DNA from: Hemileia vastatrix
Taxonomy: Eukaryota; Basidiomycota; Pucciniomycetes; Pucciniales; Zaghouaniaceae
Direction of reading: 5' to 3'
Assembly (NCBI GenBank): GCA_030280995.1
Contig: JASXTE010000001.1
Coordinates: 4,985,501-5,049,500, forward strand
Length of the DNA stretch: 64,000 nucleotides
The notes under the pieces are model-generated. The model saw only the letters and a program-made list of their open reading frames with translations, made no database searches and was not told the origin of the DNA. Position numbers and translations under genes: made by a program. The number at the start of each line of letters is the position of its first letter. Positions within the stretch are counted from its first letter, which is position 1. Shown here piece after piece: positions 1 to 12,309 of this stretch.

Positions 1-199
1 CTTTACCTTTTTATCAATTAATTAATTTTTTAACTAGTCTTTTTTGCCATTCATTCATTTGTTGCAAAGTATTGTCTTCATCTATATTGTCATTGGCACT
101 TATTGAATTTGTTATTAGTGCTTCATTAATGTGTGATTTTGAATGGAGATATGCTAAGTTTGCCATGGTCACATTAAAATGAAGATGATGATTGGGTGT
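1..199. other. AT-rich flank, no gene seen
   Basis: No coding frame or repeat match is visible here. It may belong to the decayed retrotransposon whose integrase remnant begins at about 200. Confidence 0.4.
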
Positions 200-1420
200 A
201 TATCAAAAGAAAGTCCCCAAGTTCTTATTAATCAGCTAGAAGATTGATTAAGAGGAGGTATCCAAATTCTCAAGTTGTGGTTACTCAGAGAAAAGGGATA
301 GAGTTGGTTTTAAAATCACTACATGAATATTTTGGGCACAGAGATATAGGTGAAACATATAGGAGTATCACTGATAGACTTTGGTGGCCTGGAATGATGA
401 TTGCTGTTAAACAGTAGGTTTGTTAATGTGAAGTGTGTCAAAGGAGAAGCTTTTTAAGGCCAAAAGAACTTGGACATGCAACTGGTGAAAACACTATTTT
501 TTGTAGGGTTAGTTTGGATGATGTTCATATAAAGGATAGAGGATATAAATATTTAATTGTAATCAGAGATGATTTATCTGGATGGGTTGAGGAAGCACCT
601 CTTATTAATTTGAATGAAAAAAAATGTGGAATATTCCTTGATTAAGGATTGGGTGTATAGGTATGGTGTGATGAAATTTGTGACTGTTGATGGAGGGCTT
701 GAATTGGGGGCTGAATTTAAAAAATCTCTATCAAGAGTTGGATCAAAGATTAGGGTAGAAAACCCTTATTATCCCAAAGATAAAAGATTTGTAGAAAGAG
801 GGAATCAAGTTATTAAGGACTCTTTGGTTTAAATTTGTAGGAAAATGCAGAAAATAGAGGCACTATTTACCATTGGTTTTATTTTCTGAAAGAATTTCTT
901 CCAAAAGGAAAACTGAATATTTACCTTGAAAATTAGTTTTTGGGAAAAGAGCTCTTTTAAAAGTTGATTTATAGGTTGAATCATATCTTGGAGTATATTG
1001 GGATAAAATCAAGACCACTGAAGAATTATTATGTGCAAAAATGATGCAGCCAGAAAATATAGAAGAATACTAAGAGAAGGAATATTATAGGATGATCAAG
1101 ATATAATATAAGAAAGTTGGTTATTGGGATAAGCAGTTAGCTCATAGACTTAGGAAACCTTTGAAAGCTAGAGATATGGCATTGGTCTATAATGGAAGTT
1201 TGGAAATTCAGTGGGGGAAGATTCTTGCTGATAGGTAAAATGGACCATATAAAGTCAGAAAGAAGGTGTCTGGTGGTTAATATGTTTTAGAAGATTTGAA
1301 TGGGTTGATTTTAAAAAAGAGTGTATCAGCCAATAAATTTAAATGGATCTATCCTGGAGGAACCAGTAGTGATGAAGACCAACTCCAAAATGAGGATAAA
1401 AAACTCACTACTGTCTAAAA
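200..1420 (+). pseudogene. Ty3/gypsy-type integrase remnant
   Basis: This is the decayed C-terminal half of a retrotransposon polyprotein, the integrase that inserts the cDNA. The reading moves between frames and meets several stops. In order one sees an H2C2-type zinc-binding segment (H-E-Y-F-G-H near 325-345, then W-W-P-G-M near 385 and C-x2-C near 435), and a core domain with its acidic residues in V-S-L-D-D (about 510), V-T-V-D-G-G (about 680) and F-V-E-R-G (about 795). A C-terminal basic segment with N-G-P-Y-K-V follows near 1240. Reverse transcriptase is not in the window and would lie upstream. The family call is firm at integrase level; gypsy rather than another LTR class is inferred from the general wording of the motifs. 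Confidence 0.75.
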
Positions 1421-2981
1421 ATTCAATTGTTAGTTTTATTGTCAAAAATATTTTTATGGTGAATATTTTAGTTGGATTATTTTATGGTAGAAGTGCTCAT
1501 AGGGGAGCCTTCTTAATTTAATATTGGAAAGTTTGGGGGTAATTGATGGGCTGGCTTCTCTATACAAAGTTACCCCACAATATTTTTTTTCATAGTTTTC
1601 TTTTTAGTAGTTGAATCCTGTCTTTGTTACTATAATATAGGTAATTTACTAAGACTATAAACTGGAATATTACAATATCAACTGAATATGCTCATTTGAA
1701 CTCAGTATTCAACTTTATTTTATTTTAATTTTTAATTTTTTATGTTATGAATTTTATGTGGTTTCATTTTTTATGTTTGTTATAAATTTTATTTAAAATT
1801 AATTTTTTTCAGGGATAATGCTCACTGGTTTTCTCCAATAATTTCTACAAATCAAAGGGAGCCCACCCAGTGATCATTTCTCTATTTTGTTATTTTATGT
1901 TTTTCAAATTTTTCTAAATTATTAATGTTTTAATTTTCAAATTTATTTCTTGTGTATCCCACAGAAAGGTGCACTTGGATGTGGGTATGATGTAAGGGGT
2001 TTGGCTCATCACAAAGCTGGGGGGGCATCTTTATTTTTTAAATTTTTAAATTTTAGAATATCTTTTAAATAAATTTTTAATTTTCTTTTTAAGTATTATT
2101 TTCTTTATGCATAAAATAGTAAAAATATAAATAAGATATAAAATAATAATAATAGTAATAATAAATTAAAATAATAATAATAATAACAAAATAGTAAAAA
2201 AAATTAGTTTTTTTTAGTTTTTTTATTTAGTTTATTTAATTTTTCATGTTTCAAAATTATTTATCCAGTCAAGCTAGCTGAAAGAGAAGACTCAAGAAAT
2301 CAGAAGGAAGAAAATGAAGTAGTTAATTAAGCTTGTACTTTGAAGAAGAGGCCCTTTTAGAAGATGTTTTTGCTTTTTCATCAAAATAGGTTTGGGAATA
2401 ATTAATTTGATGTTTTTGTTGGACTTTCATTCAGGTGGCTATATTATTCTCACCCTTTAAAATTTGTTCTCTCACAACCACCTCAGCTTGGTCTCTATTA
2501 CAAAGACACTGATTATATGTTAATAAATTATTTAAAGAAGCATGGTTATGGATACTGGAATGATGAAAGGGAATTACTAGGAGCTGAGGAGTCATTTCAG
2601 GTAACTTTTATGCTGAAACAGGTATTTTAGGAACACAGGAACCTATAGAAACAAAATAAATATAGGAAGAACAAACTTGATATAGAATATCTTTGCCTGA
2701 TTCAATACTATCCAAATCTGAGTCAACAACTTGGCTGGGGATATATTTCTTTTCTAGTAAGTGGGAGTAGGGATTTGGATTTTGAGAAAGTTGTAGATAT
2801 CTAGTGACTTATGAAAAGTGTGAGAGAGAGGAATTGAAAGAAAAAGGGGTCCTATTCTGGTAAAGGATCTTGATATAGAGGATCTGGGTTTATGTAAAGC
2901 AGGACAAAAAGAAGACCTTGATTTAGACCTGGAAGAAAAACTGGAGTGGCTAATAGGGGTAGAGATAGAAGGATCTGGAGA
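1421..2981. other. Decayed AT-rich sequence, no gene
   Basis: No gene is recognisable. The stretch begins with what may be the degenerate end of the retrotransposon (a G-run at 1535-1540 like a polypurine tract), followed by long A/T tracts and an (AAT)n microsatellite. Confidence 0.4.
2141..2187. repeat. (AAT)n microsatellite
   Basis: Runs of AAT/TAA with a few interruptions are visible directly. Confidence 0.8.
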
Positions 2982-3407
2982 TTAATTTGGGATAGGAGAA
3001 TGAAAAGATGGAGTAGTAGAAGGCTCTAATTTTGGTTGAAGGAATTGAGACTGTCTCATGACTCTTGGAGAAGTTGGAATCTTAGGTGAAAAGGTAGATG
3101 GGTTGAGAGCCAGCCTTGATTGAAGAGAAGGGATAGCCACATTTGAGTATGAAGGTCTAATATTTAAGCTATCAGAGTCATATTGGAAGTGAAAGTAAGT
3201 GGATGGAATGAAAGGAGAGGGATTTTTGGATAAAGAGGTGTTAGGAGGAGAAGTTAGATTTTGACAAGTAGGATTGGAGAAGGAGGCATAGCTGGTACCT
3301 GGTATTTGGAAGGATCCATATTGGAGTTCAGTACACTTTCTCTTCTTCTCAAAGGAAGTAGAACAGGCCCTGCTGTAGGTATGTCTTCTTATGCTAAAAT
3401 TAAACAC
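2982..3407 (-). pseudogene. Unrecognised Ser/Pro-rich open frame
   Basis: A minus-strand frame of about 140 codons rich in serine and proline, with a basic K-K-R-K-C motif near its N-terminus. I do not recognise it. It sits next to the short-motif repeats at 3595-3895 and on the same strand as the Zn2Cys6 remnant at 5650-6330, so it may be a piece of a decayed retroelement. The low-complexity composition makes a chance open frame possible. Confidence 0.25.
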
Positions 3408-3594
3408 ACATTCCCTATGTGTGAAGGAGCAGTAATGTAAAGCTTGATCAGGAGCAGAAACAAAATTGGGTGGAGAAATTTTGTAGTGTTGAAAAACTTA
3501 GGATAGTTAGGGCCTGGATAGAAAAGAAAAGTAGGAAAAAGGATTGTGACAAAATTCTGGGCCACAAGGACACCTCTAGGGAGGATTGTATCAA

Positions 3595-3895
3595 TCAAAT
3601 GTTTGGTCCTCCATGACCATAAACTTGCAAATCAAATTTCTTTGGTCTACTATGACTTTAAACTGGTAATTCAATCTTTATTTAGATATTTTAATAAAAG
3701 ATTTATAAAATCCTGGTCCCCCATGACCTTTAAGCTGGAATATTCTATGTAATATCAATTCATTCATCTAATTTATCACTTTCCACCAAGACATTAAACT
3801 GGAAATTCAAATTCTATTTGATCAATTTAGCTATGAAATTCAATTCAGTCTTTTTATTTATCACTTGTTTATCAGGATTCTAAACTGGCTACTCA
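3595..3895. repeat. Interspersed ~35-bp motif, five or so copies
   Basis: A motif of the form GGTCYNCCATGACNTTAAACTGGNAATTCAA recurs at about 3601, 3642, 3715, 3780 and 3870, with a related copy near 1640. Read on the minus strand it resembles the CAGGACTTAAAGTCAACTG repeats in the leader of the Ty3/gypsy element at 61.5-62.1 kb, so it may be a decayed retrotransposon leader. Confidence 0.5.
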
Positions 3896-4847
3896 GTTGT
3901 TTGAAAATTAAATCATTTTGTAGAAAAATGGTGTAGTCTTCCAGCATTTTCAGAGGCCTTTTTTGTGTTTTTTGTTGCTGTTCTTGGATGTCTTAATTGG
4001 CATTTAATTGTGAATTATTAGTTCTTAGGGCTTTAAGGGCTTAATATTTGAACTATTTGTATGTGGCTATTATTATTGGATAGCCCTGGTTTTTCTCTGT
4101 ATTTCATTTATTGATGAAATTTTTCATATTCTAAGTCTTAAGGCTTCTTTTTTGCATTTTTCATATTTTATGATAAATATTTGATTTTGTTTTGTGTTTT
4201 TTGGGCTAGCCTTAAGTCTTATGTTTAAGTGATTAGTAAAATTTGATAGACCTAATTTGGCTCTATAATTTATGTCTGAAAGTTATTTTTGCTTAATTTT
4301 GTGTTTTAAAGGTTTTGGGTAGTATACTGTGTTTTTTAAAATGAAATTGAGGTATTTTGGCTCTGAGGTGGGAGCCTGCATGAAGCAGAGCTACATGTGG
4401 GTCGGTATATGCATTTGGAAGGTGTGGGGAGTACTTGGGAATGGTTTTTATGCATATTAGAGGTGGTAAAAAGAGAATTGCAAAGATTAGAGGTGGTCTA
4501 TGTGTACATACTGAATTATACAGTTTGGGGCAACTCTATTTATCATATTACCATATGGTAATTAGATCACTGTTTATCTCTCAGTTTTCACTGTTTTTTT
4601 GGCCAAATTTGGCTGTGTTTGTTGAAAGTTTAGCTCTTCATTTAACTCAACTTTGGTAACTGGTTTCTCTGGTGTAGCTTTTCAACCTGCATGAAGTATT
4701 GTTGCTGTTTTTTTAGCAACAAGTGAACTGGTTTTTGGTCTCTGGTATGGTTTATTTCTTCATTTCAGGTTTATTAATTCTCATTGGTCAGCTATTGGCT
4801 ACTATCTTGACTTGTTAAGCAGTCAAGAAGTGTGTTGGAAGGGGCAT
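3896..4847. other. No gene recognised
   Basis: AT-rich sequence without a convincing coding frame. A 74-codon frame at 4435-4659 has no recognisable motif and is probably chance. Confidence 0.4.
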
Positions 4848-4992
4848 TGTAACAGTCTCTAATTTGCTTTAGCAAATTAATCTCACCTGGCATTTTTCAA
4901 AGGGGCAGGGGGTTTTCTCTCTGGGTTTTCTCCAACTCCCTTGATCAGGGCCTATAGCTAGTACTATAAGACTGTCTACAACAGTTTATTCT
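4848..4992 (+). repeat. Short dispersed repeat, inverted copy at ~20.0 kb
   Basis: The segment ending in GGCCTATAGCTAGTACTATA matches, in reverse complement, about 19998-20105. Both share the string TTTTCTCCAACTCCC and the tail ACTATAnGAnTGTCTACA. It begins near TGTAACAGTC and ends near CTACAACA, so it could be a very short LTR, but no target duplication was established. Confidence 0.5.
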
Positions 4993-5649
4993 AAAATTTA
5001 GGAAGTGAAATTATTATGGGAAGTTTTATAGGATGTAGGTTGAGATGGTAATCAAAAGGTGGTGTAAGAATTCTGGGTCAGTATCATCAGTTTTTGGAAG
5101 AATTTCTAGTGGTTTGGATTATTTGCTGGATTATAATAAAAATGAAGCAAATTATGTGATTTTTGAATGCTTTAGTAAAAGTTTTAATTATTGGAGAATT
5201 ATATGATGAAATTAATGGTGCTAAATAAAGTATGTATAAAGAAGAAAATTACTGACAGTTATGTTATTAAAAAGGGTTTTAAAAGGGTTGGATATTCTAT
5301 GTGAAATTGGTGATCAAGGATCTTTTTAAAGGTGGATTAGGTAGTTGAAATTGTAGTGTGCCTCATGTTAGGCTATATTGGAAGAATCTTGGAGGACCTT
5401 ATTGTGGGAATTGAGTAAAAGTATTCAGCTCAGTAGGTTTGGAGCCTACTCTTGCATGCTGTGCCAGAAGGATACTGGAAGAGGATTTTGGAGTGATTCA
5501 AACCTTATTCTCAGTGGTTTGAATCATCACAAAAATCAGATATGATTTATTTCAGTTGAATTATGATTAAATCTGAAAATAAAAAAAGGATTAACCAGAC
5601 AAAATGTTTAAAGAACCAAAAAGAAAAAAAATTTAAATGAGGAGAAGAA
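4993..5649. other. No gene recognised
   Basis: No coding frame, RNA gene or repeat was identified in this AT-rich stretch. Confidence 0.35.
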
Positions 5650-6330
5650 AAATTAAATCAGGTAATCTCTTTGAAATCTTTCTACATTAGAATCAAAATT
5701 TTGCATTAAAAATCTTCTCTTCATGATATCTTCATGGTTATTGGAAGAAGATTCCTGAAAATAAGCTAAAAGATTTCTCTTCATAAGATCTGAAAACTCT
5801 GAAAAAAGGTATCTATGAAGCTTAGGATAATGATTAATGTAATCAGTCTTCACTTTACCAACATCATCAGTGTTGGTAATTTAAAAAGCATAAAGATAAA
5901 GGATAAATAAATCAGTATGGTGAACTATGAATATAGAATGAAGGAAAAACTTTTAGATCAAGGAAAACAAGTTTCAGTAAAACTGAATGGAGGAACTGTA
6001 ATAAAAATATTGGAATCTTGAGAAGGATAAGGTAGCTCAGGGTCAGAATTGAGATATTTAGATGAAGAAGTTGTTTTGGCCTTGATATTTCTGAAGAAGA
6101 CTGGTATTTTTAATAATATTTATTTGGGAATAGTGGGATCTGGAAAAGATTCTGGACCTGTATAAAAGTTTTTTCTAGAAGGAATGATAGGTCTGATGCA
6201 TTTAACTTTCCTTGGCCTACAAAGATCACAGGCAGTACTTCCAGGGAGGCCAGGATTAGATATTAGTCAAGGGACCTGGTATTTAGAGCATAATTTGCAC
6301 AGAACAGCCAAATCCTTCAGATACATGATG
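5650..6330 (-). pseudogene. Zn2Cys6 binuclear-cluster protein remnant
   Basis: On the minus strand between about 6300 and 6195 the translation gives C-x2-C-x6-[stop]-x12-C-x2-C-x6-C. The in-frame TGA at 6269-6267 stands exactly where the third cysteine (TGT/TGC) is expected. This is the spacing of a fungal GAL4-type Zn2Cys6 DNA-binding cluster; the second half reads C-D-L-C-R-P-R-K-V-K-C. Downstream, minus-strand frames continue to 5653 with an open stretch of 66 codons (about 5853-5653). The X12 linker equals that of the antisense gene in the chromovirus at 39600-40596, so this may be the same kind of retroelement-borne gene. The cluster is seen in sequence; the gene extent is uncertain. Confidence 0.55.
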
Positions 6331-8048
6331 ATGATGATGCAAAATTAAAAGTTTATCAGTGGAAGAAAAACTTTAATCATTTAATATGTTGAAGATGATG
6401 GTTTATCTGGGTGAAGAGTAGATGAATAATTGATTGATCAAATATGCAAAATTAAATAATAGGGACATTCTTCATTGGATGAAGGGTGTGGTAGACTAAA
6501 TTTTAGTATGGCCCTCAGCTTGTATAGAAAACATTTTAGGAAACTAGGTTATTAGTTTCTTTAGCTTAATTTACTTTTATGTTGAATATATACTGGAGAA
6601 AATTGGTTATTTGAAAGCACAAAAGTTGATTATAAAATGATCAGTCTAAAACATTTATTTTTACGGTCAAAAATAATTTTTTGGGGTCAAAATTGTATTA
6701 AAGGATAGTACAGATTTTCAAGGGTCTTCTGGAAGTTTTTTGTATTTTTACTGATTTTTTATATTTTTTTAATTATTTTATTTAGTGATTTTATGAATTT
6801 CTAGATTTTATGAGTTTTCTTACCTTTGATGATTTTTAGCTCAGTGAATAGGGCTTCTCAGGTTACATAATATAACAGGAATATTTAAGCAGAGGTGTGG
6901 CTATCTTCCCAAATTTTTAGTTATTTTTTAGAGTAGTTTTAGTTTTCAATTGAGTCCATAAATCTGGACAAGCTCTGTGGAGATACAGATGAACTCTGGT
7001 ACACATTTAGGAGGTGAAATGGGGACATGAGGCTACTTTATTCATATTTTTGGCCATAGGCTAAAATGTAGAAAGGGGAAAATCATCACAAACCATTAAT
7101 TAACAACCAATAATGTATATTTTAACTATTTTAACATAAAATTACACATATAACAGTACCCTTTTAATTTCAACATTTTACAAACACACTTCATAAAGAT
7201 AATCATATAGGGTACCATTAAAAAGTCCTTAGCCTCAGGGACTCAAAAATAACAATATTTCATAAAATAAGACCTTATAAAACTTATATTAGTATTAATT
7301 AATTAAATTTTCCCTGTTACAACTTTTTGTTGTATTTCATTATTTTTTCCAAAGAACACCAATTAAAAAATTTCAAAAGCTTCAATAGCAACTGGTAAAC
7401 AATTAATTTCATATCAAGTAAAAATTTAAGCTTATTTAATTGAGAACTTTTATTTTACTTAAAGGGAAAGGTTTTCATAGGTTTATCCAACTCTCTTGGA
7501 TTCTGCTTACAGCAAGGAAACTGAAAGTGTCTTTATACACTATTTGATATACTTATACTAGTTCAGAACTTATGCAAGGGAGCCAGTAAGGGAGAGAAGC
7601 ATTGAGAAAGGGCACATATCATATAGTATATATAAAAGAGAACACATTTTTTAATTAAGAAGAGAGAGTAGAAGTATATTAGATTAGAGAAACACGTTCA
7701 AATAATAGTAAAATATTAGAATAGAAATTCAGAAGAAATATTTTATATATTTTATTTTGTGTGTATAAAAGGTTTACATAGACAGAAGCAGTGCTGTAGA
7801 GTTGTTTTCTTGCTACAGTAAGGATAGTATTAGAGAGAGCTTCAAGAGTAAGTGACTGAGAATAGATCTAATCAATCAGCAGATTCTATATTTTAAAATA
7901 TATTAACTATTTTCTTTCTTTTATTTATCATTTTACTCTTTCTTCTTTTGCTAAAAGTACACATTATTACTCTGTCTTTAAAATATTAAATTAGAGGGTG
8001 CTTTTTTTCATTATTTAGAAAGGAAAACCAACCCATCTTGGTTTGTGT
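6331..8048. other. No gene recognised
   Basis: AT-rich sequence with no convincing coding frame, probably decayed repeat DNA beside Harbinger-like copy C. Confidence 0.4.
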
Positions 8049-8459
8049 CTATAGCTTAATATTATAGAGAAATCTATTTAAAACTGAAAGGATGAAAATA
8101 ATACAGCACTTTGTGTATAATACCACAGTAACATATCCTATGGTAAAGATATTTTCCAAACATCTTATAGCAGCACCATTTCCATTTGATCCAAAGTGAC
8201 ATAGTGCAACAGCAAGTTGAATGGCAGGATCATTCTGTTTATTATGAGAATTGTTAAAAAAGATAGTGTGATCAGAGATGAGTTGATAAAGTTTGATGAA
8301 GGAATTTGGAGAAGTTGAAAATAGTTGTGTGAATGTTAAAGGGGGAATTTTGAAAATTGAGTGGAGACTATATCTAGGATCATGAACAAGATTTGGGCTT
8401 CTTTGGTTGATGTTGTGCTTTTTGGAAAGAATAGACATATAAGCTAAAGTGTTTTCCAA
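8049..8459 (-). pseudogene. PIF/Harbinger (DDE_Tnp_4-like) transposase, N-terminal part
   Basis: An open frame of 136 codons closely parallels the transposase N-terminus at 32088-32498 (shared motifs L-H-S-I, F-T-Q-L-F, G-S-N-G-N-G-A-A). Related sequence continues upstream to about 8525 with stops, so the true start is lost. This segment is the helix-turn-helix-like N-terminal region that precedes the catalytic core in this family. The DDE core itself is absent, so the copy cannot transpose by itself. Confidence 0.75.
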
Positions 8460-8936
8460 ATCAGAGTCAGAATCAGAGTTATAAATTAAAGCTAAAGCAA
8501 TAAAACTTATAGTTTATGCAAGTCACTTTCTAGTAGAGAGGTGCTTGATTGATTTTGGGTCTAGGTTTAGGTGATGAGGGAAGTGGAAATTTGCCACCAA
8601 ATTAGCAGGGGGGGGTGTAGATAGACAAAATTCTTAAGTTTTTTCCACCAAAGTTAAGTTGCCTAGATTGAAGAGTGAAATAAGGATGTAATCGGCAATT
8701 ATATGTCATGTGACTTACTTACAAATCAATCATGGATGTGATGAGCTTGAAATAAGGAATCAGGAATTAGGAATGAAAATTGGGGTATAAGAGGTGGGAT
8801 AATGCATTATCCTGCATTTCTTATCCACTAGCCCAAGGGCAAGTGTATAAAAATCTTCTGAAATTAATGATGTCTGATCCATGGAAAAAAAATTCCTGAT
8901 CCCTAATTGTGGATTGCTTAACATTGATATTCCCCA
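8049..8936 (-). mobile_element. Truncated Harbinger-like element, copy C
   Basis: This is the transposase-proximal end of the element found more complete as copy A. Reading the minus strand, the end near 8936 is a diverged TIR (GGGGAATATCAATGTT against AGGGGGTATCAATGTT in A). Shared non-coding sequence follows, including the GGGCTAGTGGATAA and TATACCCCAA segments also present at 31700-31775 in A, then the transposase N-terminus. The copy stops inside the transposase, and no oxygenase or Myb gene remains. Confidence 0.75.
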
Positions 8937-9608
8937 ATATTCAATCCTGGTGCCAAAACTATTTCCTCACCAATATTCTACCTTCTTCATGTCACTCAAT
9001 TGCATTTCCACAACACTCAACACAAAACTTACTAATGCTAACATAAAAAATTCTCAATGAATTTTTTCCTCTTCAAGTGTGGACCAGTTTGGGGACCTCT
9101 TTTTCTTAGTTTCATTGATCTTAGGGCTTGATAAAGTTGTTGTCATTGTTGTATACTACTAGTTCTTGTAAATATTTTGATATGGTTGGTTAAATGGGTG
9201 TGTAGAGTGAATAAATTAAAAAATCAGTAATATTTTAGTGTTACTGAAATGTGAGAAGGGAGAGGATGAAAAATGGACAGACAAAATTAATTTATGAAAA
9301 ACTCATGCATGTTTAAATGACTTAGTTTAAGTTTCATTCAATTTATTGTAACTATGCACACTTTACAGAAAAAATTACCAATGTCATGGGTTACCAAAGG
9401 GTAACATTGCCATCAGGAATGAATATTTTTGAGAATTTTTGGTAATTTATCCATACACAGACTTTAAAACCTCATCACAGTGGATTCTCTTAAATGAATA
9501 GCAGATGTGATGTGTATATAAGTGACACTGTGCTGGAATATACATATAATTAATAGCTAAGTATGCATGGAATGGGGTGTTCCTAACACGGTGGTAGATG
9601 CCCTTATT
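8937..9608 (+). repeat. TIR element, right part (AGGGCATCTACC family)
   Basis: The last ~120 bp, ending GGTAGATGCCCT at 9608, align with 46565-46687 (shared GCATGGANTGGGGTGTT and related strings). The start (AATATTCAATCCTGG) resembles 46157-46172. It is probably a diverged copy of the ~650-bp TIR element seen twice at 46-47 kb. The right end is clear; the left part is weakly matched. Confidence 0.5.
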
Positions 9609-9756
9609 GGCAGGCTACTGAGCTCTCACTTTTAGGAAAGGATATTTCTCTCAATTTTACTACTTTACTCATTGTGGTGTTTTCTAACTATATGCATGGT
9701 GATACTACAGCATAGTCAAGACTTAACAGCCATAAGGACTCTGAAAATAAATGGGT

Positions 9757-9849
9757 AGAGCACATTTCATAAAGCTTGGTAGGTTCACAAATTTTTTTTT
9801 GACTTTTGTGATGCACCAAGCCCTAATCCACAGCATTATTAGGTACTTA
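9757..9849 (+). repeat. Left TIR of Harbinger element 2
   Basis: It matches the reverse complement of 20697-20793 with few differences. It is interrupted at 9849 by the Tc1-like element and resumes at 14122. Confidence 0.75.
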
Positions 9850-10380
9850 GCCCTTAATTAAGCTTAGAAATTTTCATACATACCAGTTGTATGACCACAC
9901 ACCTAGCATAACCCCATATCTTCTGCACAGCACATTTTTCCCAATCAGTCTCCCTTCCCCTTCCTGCTCATTCCTCCCATCCTGTTGCTCTGGTATTGAT
10001 CCTCCTGTTCTGTCACTCCGGTTTTTCATTTTACCCTCCCTTCCACATGCTCTGCATTAAATGTAAGTTTGTTATTTTTCTCTTTTTTTTTCTTTCTCTT
10101 TTTTTTCTTTCTCTTTTTTTTCTTTCTCTTTTTTTTCTCTTTTTTTCCCTTTTTTTTTCTTTTTTTTAAAATTTATGTAGTTTTTATTCCTTTGACAAAC
10201 CCATCCTCCCTTCTTGCGGACCACCTACTCAATTCTCCCTCCCACCTGCTTTGCTTTATATGTAAGTTTTTTCTTTTTTCCCTTTTTTTTCTCACTTTTT
10301 TTTCTCATTTTTTTTCCCTTTTTTTCTTTTTTTTAAATTTATGTAGTTTTTATTCCTTTGACTAATCCATCCTCCCGTCC
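9850..10380 (+). repeat. Left long TIR of Tc1-like copy 1
   Basis: It is matched inversely by 13590-14121. It contains pyrimidine-rich tracts (CTTTTTTTTCTTTCT units at 10077-10165) that differ in length between the two arms. Confidence 0.75.
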
Positions 10381-10503
10381 AGTCACTTTATTGCTCCATT
10401 GCAGGTAATTTTTTGTAATGGTATGTTTTCTTCTATTTACTTTCATGATTTTTGAATATTTAATAATTATTTGTTTTTCTTTTGAATTCCACAAAGCAAT
10501 AAA

Positions 10504-11998
10504 ATGTGGAATTCAAATCAATTTAACTTTTATGCATCTCCTCACTCACCTACGTTGCCCTCACATGTTGATGAATACCAAATAGGAAAAGACTTTGGTG
10601 TGCTCACTCAATCTTCAAGGGATGGTTCATTCATCTTCCTTTCATGCTATTCACCTCATGATTCCCATGCTGATGGAGAGTCTGAAATAAAGATATACCT
10701 TGAAAAAAAAAATTATTTACCTAAAAAAAACCACTCAATCTTCCATGTCAAAAACCTAATAATAATTAGGATGTCCCAAAATTTGATAAAATCTGGTCTG
10801 AGCCTGGAAAGTTCTTTTTTGATTGGAATATTATGAATGAAAACTTTGATGATTTCAAACAGTTGACTATCAACACAATATATAATGCTGAAAAAGACGT
10901 GTGGGGTAATTACATTCAGTATCAAGTTGAGGCTGGGACTATTGAATGGTATGCTATGTTTCCTCAAGGAAGAAGCTGAAAAAGAAAATGCAATATAAAT
11001 TTGGACTCTGATGAAGCTTTTCAAAGGTTTTTGGACAATGTTGAAATGATCCCTGATGATTCAAAGGTAATCTTCCAAGTAGAGCACAAGGATCCAAAAT
11101 ATGCTGCTCAGGTAAGTTTTTTTTGGTTTTTTTTTGTAAATGCTGATGATTGGTTTTAGAGAATGTCACTCTCTCAATGTCTAAATTATACAACTCCCTC
11201 AACTTCTAGAAACACAAACAACACAACCAAAACTTCTTCATAAAATACTGACCTAGGTGAAGGGGCAACATTGATGGAAGAGCATCTGAACCTTTTTCAG
11301 CTGATTTTAGAAAATCACCCGCCTCACAAGGACCTCACTCTATGCCCTGAAGCCCATTGATGTGTAAACCCAAGAAATTCTCAAGAATATTTTATTGTTA
11401 CTCCTACCCTTGCTCATATATGGGCACAAGCTATTGTATGTATCCAATTAATTTTCTTTATTTTTAATTCCCAAAATTTTAATATTAATATATTTCAATA
11501 TTCTAGTATTCAAATCCTGATGAAGTAACCCATCTAATCCCACCAAATACTCCTGAATTTGAGTTTGATAAATATAAACAACCTCCAGAAAATACTGATA
11601 GTTCTTCCAATTAGCCACAGGTTTCAAAATTGAATGCTTTAACAGCTTTAGCTTCAGTTTTGGGGAGTTCTCTCAACACATTGGCTCAATTTTTGGCTTC
11701 CCCAAATAAAAATTCTTTGATTTTTCCACCAAGAACTTCTTCACCTGTCTCATCAGAAACTGAAGCAAATGGTTCAGAATCTTCTATGTTGGAATTTTTT
11801 AAATATGCAAAGGTAGATTCTACTAATCATGGTTTGAGATCTGGGATCGATAAGTTGGGTTTAAGCCACTGTTCATTCTTCCAAGACTACTCAGTAGATG
11901 AGTTTTCCAATTCTGGGGTTCCAGAACCTTTTGCTTGCGCTTGTGTCCAATGTAGTAAAACAAATGCAAAACATCTGAAAAGCAGAAAAAGCATTTGA
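10504..11998 (+). pseudogene. Accessory gene of Tc1-like element (C-terminal SAM-like segment)
   Basis: Coding sequence runs from the ATG at 10504, through a frame change and stop, into a conserved block at about 10812-11112 (F-D-W ... D-F-K ... W-Y). A GTAAGT donor follows at 11113, and the last open segment is 11630-11998. The final ~65 residues (L-E-F-F-K-Y-A-K-V-D ... L-G-L-S-H-C-S-F-F) align with the accessory gene of the second copy (29428-29808, -). This helical segment looks like a sterile-alpha-motif fold, which is tentative. A serine/proline-rich middle precedes it. It converges on the transposase. Its role is unknown; pairing with the transposase in both copies suggests an element function rather than captured host sequence. 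In-frame stops occur, for example TGA near 10978 and TAG near 11612. Confidence 0.55.
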
Positions 11999-12309
11999 TA
12001 TTAGATTGACTTTCTACACATTATTAGATAAACTACGTAACTGAAATTCCACAAAAAATAAAAAAACGTATCAGATGCTTATATATATAGTATATTGTCT
12101 TTAGATGATTTAACCAGATGTGTTTCCAAAAATATATGTTTATGAATCATTGAGAAATAAATTATAGATTTTATTTGAAATTTCAAAAAAATAAAAACAT
12201 TTTTTTTCTTAAATACAAGAGATTACATAGGTTAAGACAAATACCCGGAAGCTTTAAAAATTTTCCTCATCAAAAATTCAGTAAAGACAATTCTTACAAA
12301 AACCTCTCA

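Noticed and set aside
10069..10365. Phe-rich 98-codon frame as a membrane protein
   Set aside because: It is produced by the CTTTTTTTT tract of the Tc1-like element's long TIR; the mirror frame appears in the other TIR.
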